Below are positions 34,630 to 37,134 of a DNA stretch of 37,134 nt, one piece after another (positions within the stretch are counted from its first letter, which is position 1; each line of letters begins with the position of its first letter). The position numbers and the translations under genes are program-made. Below the pieces are notes generated by a model. That model saw nothing but the letters and a program-made list of their open reading frames with translations. It was not told the DNA's origin and searched no databases. Source of the DNA: Borreliella japonica (GTDB lineage: Bacteria; Spirochaetota; Spirochaetia; Borreliales; Borreliaceae); the NCBI RefSeq assembly GCF_900099615.1, contig NZ_FMTE01000006.1:1-37134 (forward strand), in the 5' to 3' direction.

Positions 34630-35110
34630 ATGAAACCCGTGCTAACAAATACTGTAAGTGAAGAACAAATATATAACGAATTTATAAGATTGGGAATGGA
34701 ACAACTAATAGCACAAGATTTATCTAAAAGATATTATCACAATGAACTCACATATAGAGATTTAGAAAATTTAGAAAAACAATTCGGCTTAAAGTTTGAT
34801 AATCTTGTTTCTAAGATTGACTCTGTAAAAAACGAACTTGCTGTTAAGATAGATTATGTAGAAAATAATTTAAATACCAAAATAGATAATTTAGACGCTA
34901 AAATAGATACTGTAGAAAAGAATTTAAAACGAAATATGTCTAATTTGGAACAAAATCTTAAAAAAGAAATACAAATTAATAATCAATTATTGTTGGAAAA
35001 ACTTAAAGTAAGCAACAGAACAATAACTATTGTAACAGCAGTAGTAGTTCCTAGTTATATCTATTATAACAACTGTTGTTGTATCGATAATTACTGGGTT
35101 TTTTAAATGA
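34630..35110 (+). pseudogene. bdr: Bdr protein (longer type), frameshift in the membrane segment
   Basis: Start ATG 34630 after AAAGG. N-terminus TVSEEQIYNEFIRLGMEQLI and DLSKRYYHNELTYRDLENLE is that of the larger Bdr subfamily; then coiled repeats of KIDSVKNELAVKIDYVENN type, and LLLEKLKVSNRTITIVTAVV. A shift near 35050 changes the end to a Cys/Tyr-rich tail. In the next frame the expected membrane end SIITTVVVSIITGFFK runs to 35110. The coiled-coil body would still be made but not properly anchored, unless the shift is a sequencing error. Confidence 0.72.
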
Positions 35111-35153
35111 ACTGCTATTGCTAAATCAAAGATTATAAAAATAGCAGTTCATT
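35106..35153. terminator. bdr/rev convergent hairpin
   Basis: AATGAACTGCTATT (35106-35119) and its complement (35140-35153) with a 20-base loop, between converging bdr and rev. Similar to the perfect hairpin at 1231-1279. Confidence 0.6.
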
Positions 35154-35208
35154 ATCTAGATTTTCTTCTATTACAAAAATCAATTTGATTATTCTAATTA
35201 TTAGCTAA

Positions 35209-35695
35209 TTAATTAGTACCCTCTTCGAGAAACTTTATTATTTTCTCTATCTGAGATACAGCGTCTTCAGACATTTTTTTCCCATTACCAGAAGTATTAC
35301 TTCCACTGAACTTTATAGTTACTCCAACTAATTTTGATTCAGACCATATCTTGGTTTTTGCAGTACTATTATCGGTATCAGTAATACCTTGAATTTTTTG
35401 TTTAGCTTCTCTTAAAGCTGCTAATTTAGCTGCTAATTTATCTTGAAATACCCCTTGCAACTTTGATATTTTTTCTTTAAGCTCTGCATTCATTATCTAT
35501 ATCCTTAAATCTTTCTTTCAATGCATTTAACTTGCCTTTATAATTTCCAAATTTTTCAATATCGGTCTTGTTATTAAGAGTTAAAATCTCTGAAAGAATT
35601 AAATCTATTTCTTTTTTCTCTTCTACATATAAGCTACAAGCCATTACAAATAATATCAATATAAAAAACAATTTAACTATGTTTTTAATTTCCAT
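35209..35695 (-). pseudogene. rev: Rev-type surface lipoprotein with a 4-bp tandem duplication
   Basis: Start ATG 35695 with AGGAGT upstream. Lipoprotein signal MEIKNIVKLFFILILFVMAC (Cys20), then EKKEIDLILSEILTLNNKTD and LKERFKDIDN. Where the left copy has GATAATGCAGAG this one has GATAATGAATGCAGAG, a duplication of AATG that shifts the frame and gives a stop five codons later. The remaining body (AELKEKISKLQGVFQDKLAA to FLEEGTN) is open in the next frame, and the duplication supplies an ATG there. Rev proteins bind fibronectin in studied strains. As it stands only a 72-residue lipidated stub is made; loss of one AATG unit would restore the full protein. Confidence 0.8.
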
Positions 35696-35878
35696 TAGTT
35701 ACTCCTTTATTTAATAATAATAATGAAGTTAAAATTAGCACAACATTTCAAAATGTAAACCTATCAATTAAAGTTTGCATTAATTTTTTAAAAATTGATA
35801 AAAATAGGATATATAATTACAAGAATAAACTTTTTTATTACTTAATGTATTGTACTGAAGATAAGAAAAGGAGATAAG

Positions 35879-36272
35879 ATGAAAATTATCAATATATTAT
35901 TTTGTTTGTTTTTGCTTATACTAATAAATAGCTGTAATTCTAATGATACTCATACCTAGCAAGTAAAAAGTAGAAAAAAACGTGATTTAGAGCAAAAAGA
36001 AGAAGTACAACAAGAAAAACCTAAATCCAAAGAAGAACTTCTTAGAGAAAAGCTATCTGATGATCAAAAAAAGCACCTTGACTGGTTAAAAACTGCTCTG
36101 ACTAATAAAGGAGAATTTGATAAATTCTTAGGATATAATGAATCTAAAATAAAATCAGCGCTTGACCATATAAAAAGTGAACTTGGTAAATGTACTGGGG
36201 ATAATACTGATCAGCAAAAAACTAATTTTAAAGAAGTCGTTAAAAGAGCCCTTGATGGCGATATAGATTGAT
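35879..36272 (+). pseudogene. mlp: Mlp (multicopy lipoprotein), nonsense mutation and late frameshift
   Basis: Start ATG 35879 after AAGGAGAT. Signal peptide MKIINILFCLFLLILINSC (Cys19), then NSNDTHT and a TAG, continuing in frame [40 protein letters not shown] and [20 protein letters not shown]. It stops at 36272; one base over, FKTSASSTCDAHTH follows, close to the usual Mlp ending SASSTCQAQ, so there is a second lesion. Divergent rev/mlp arrangement is that of cp32. Mlp proteins are temperature-induced lipoproteins of unknown function. No full-length product is possible. Confidence 0.82.
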
Positions 36273-36334
36273 TTTAAAACTAGTGCAAGTAGTACGTGTG
36301 ACGCACACACACACAGGCTAATTCATGATATGGC

Positions 36335-36356
36335 AGCCCCTTATTGTGTGGGGGCT
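36335..36356. terminator. mlp downstream hairpin
   Basis: AGCCCC and GGGGCT arms with a 10-base loop, followed by CTAGGTATAATAATGGAGA. It corresponds to the perfect hairpin at 5036-5091 but with shorter pairing. Confidence 0.5.
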
Positions 36357-36423
36357 TTGCTCTAGGTATAATAATGGAGAGTTTTATTTTATGTGCTTAA
36401 GTACTCAATTGCGCTAAAAATTT

Positions 36424-37134
36424 TCAGTCAATCAGAAATATTTTAGAAAAAATGCGATTTTGTAATTCACTAGTGTTTTTGTTAATTCCTAGTTTTTTTA
36501 GGTTTTCATTAATGTATAATTTTAGATTATGCAAATTTTTGCAGGGCGCATTTCCAGAAAAAAAATTTGAAATCAAGTTTGCAATAGCATATGTATTTTT
36601 GTGCTTACTTTTTCTAAAGATATTTAGATTTTCTTTATCGGGGCTCACAAGCTTAAATGAGCTAATGTATTTCATTTTTTCGCCTAGATTTAGGATACAC
36701 GGCTTTTTAGTTATTTGTATATTTCCTGGATTTTTGGTATATTTGTTATCCTCGGTTGTTTCTTTAGACTTTACAATCAAAGAATAAGCAATTTTCAGTT
36801 GTTTAGTAGTAATTCCAAAATCAAATATTTTTTTTGCCACATAATTAATTTTGTCTGTACTAATAGATAGTAGTTCACTTTTGTTTAGATTTTCAATGCA
36901 TTTAGAAATTTCACTAGAGCAAACTAAAGAATATGTTTTCAACCTAAAGCCGTTGTCCAGCACGTAAGAAAGTATATTGGATTTTGGATTGTGTAAGGTT
37001 TTGATATTTTGATTTTTCAAATCAGATAATGGAATTCCAGAAGCCATGATAATCCCTAGTAATTTGTGGGCCGTGTTAGTAGTTCCCATAAGATTTTTAC
37101 TAATCAGAATGAATTCCTTGGGATTTATTTCGTA
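36424..37134 (-). CDS. Unrecognised cp32-type protein, partial at the right edge
   Basis: The frame has no proper start within the window: it is open from the right edge (YEINPKEFILISKNL before the internal Met at 37089), so the true N-terminus lies beyond 37134. The visible ~235 residues are cytoplasmic and lysine-rich: TAHKLLGIIMASGIPLSDLK, then SLVCSSEISKCIENLNKSEL, FDFGITTKQLKIAYSLIVKS and NLHNLKLYINENLKKLGINK. The first part faintly recalls the box I region of tyrosine recombinases (ASGIPLSDL), but box I arginine is absent, so I leave it unassigned. It converges on mlp, as one cp32 gene does. Confidence 0.55.
   Translation of the reverse strand, partial: YEINPKEFILISKNLMGTTNTAHKLLGIIMASGIPLSDLKNQNIKTLHNPKSNILSYVLDNGFRLKTYSLVCSSEISKCIENLNKSELLSISTDKINYVAKKIFDFGITTKQLKIAYSLIVKSKETTEDNKYTKNPGNIQITKKPCILNLGEKMKYISSFKLVSPDKENLNIFRKSKHKNTYAIANLISNFFSGNAPCKNLHNLKLYINENLKKLGINKNTSELQNRIFSKIFLID

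Overview
The window is a piece of an AT-rich plasmid from a Lyme-group Borrelia (Borreliella). It carries plasmid families known only from that genus: P35-type lipoprotein, Erp, Rev, Mlp, Bdr, the blyAB (ABCD) operon, DUF603, DUF261, DUF226, DUF244, and the PF57/PF32/PF49 replication-partition genes. Neither end is an obvious hairpin telomere, and the last gene runs off the right edge, so this is an internal part of a larger, probably linear, plasmid.

Layout. 0.1-1.1 kb: an intact P35-family surface lipoprotein. 1.3-4.6 kb: decayed fragments (a type IIG restriction-modification fragment, prophage fragments, a broken lipoprotein gene). 5.0-7.3 kb: a cp32-type late region on the minus strand (rev fragment, then D, C, blyB, blyA, all broken, and the start of DUF603). 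7.4-8.5 kb: a broken TM2 gene and an unrecognised lipoprotein. 8.6-15.3 kb, read on the minus strand from the right: PF57, PF32, PF49, bdr, DUF244 (insert), DUF261, tyrosine recombinase (opposite strand), erp. 15.5-16.2 kb: the mirror axis, with a degraded Erf-like gene between two copies of a ~115-bp inverted module. 16.4-22.8 kb, plus strand: the same series again (PF57, PF50, PF32, PF49, bdr, DUF261, recombinase, erp, DUF603). 22.8-27.5 kb: a terminase gene split by an apparent inversion, with a lipoprotein gene, a PF49 relic and a broken portal gene inside. 28.3-29.5 kb: a broken exported MTA/SAH nucleosidase gene and a small membrane protein. 29.9-30.6 kb: phage fragments. 31.2-33.7 kb: a two-gene operon for a UTP-sugar uridylyltransferase and a family-3 N-acetylhexosaminidase. 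33.8-36.4 kb: a second cp32 late region (blyB tail, C, D, bdr, rev, mlp). 36.4 kb to the end: an unrecognised gene.

How it fits together. The core looks like two cp32-like prophage replicons fused head to head. Their replication initiators are almost identical in the middle, but their ParA proteins are clearly different, so they probably came from different compatibility groups. The left partition locus has lost PF50, and the right PF50 is frameshifted. GC-rich palindromes between PF32 and PF49 differ between the two loci and are candidate centromeres.

Most prophage genes are broken by stops, frameshifts or truncation. The genes that remain open are mainly replication/partition genes, a few surface lipoproteins, the sugar enzymes and two small late-operon genes. 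Several breaks are one-base changes in A or T runs, where assembly error must be excluded. Others are nonsense codons or large deletions and look like real decay. All family assignments are from reading the translations; no database search was run.
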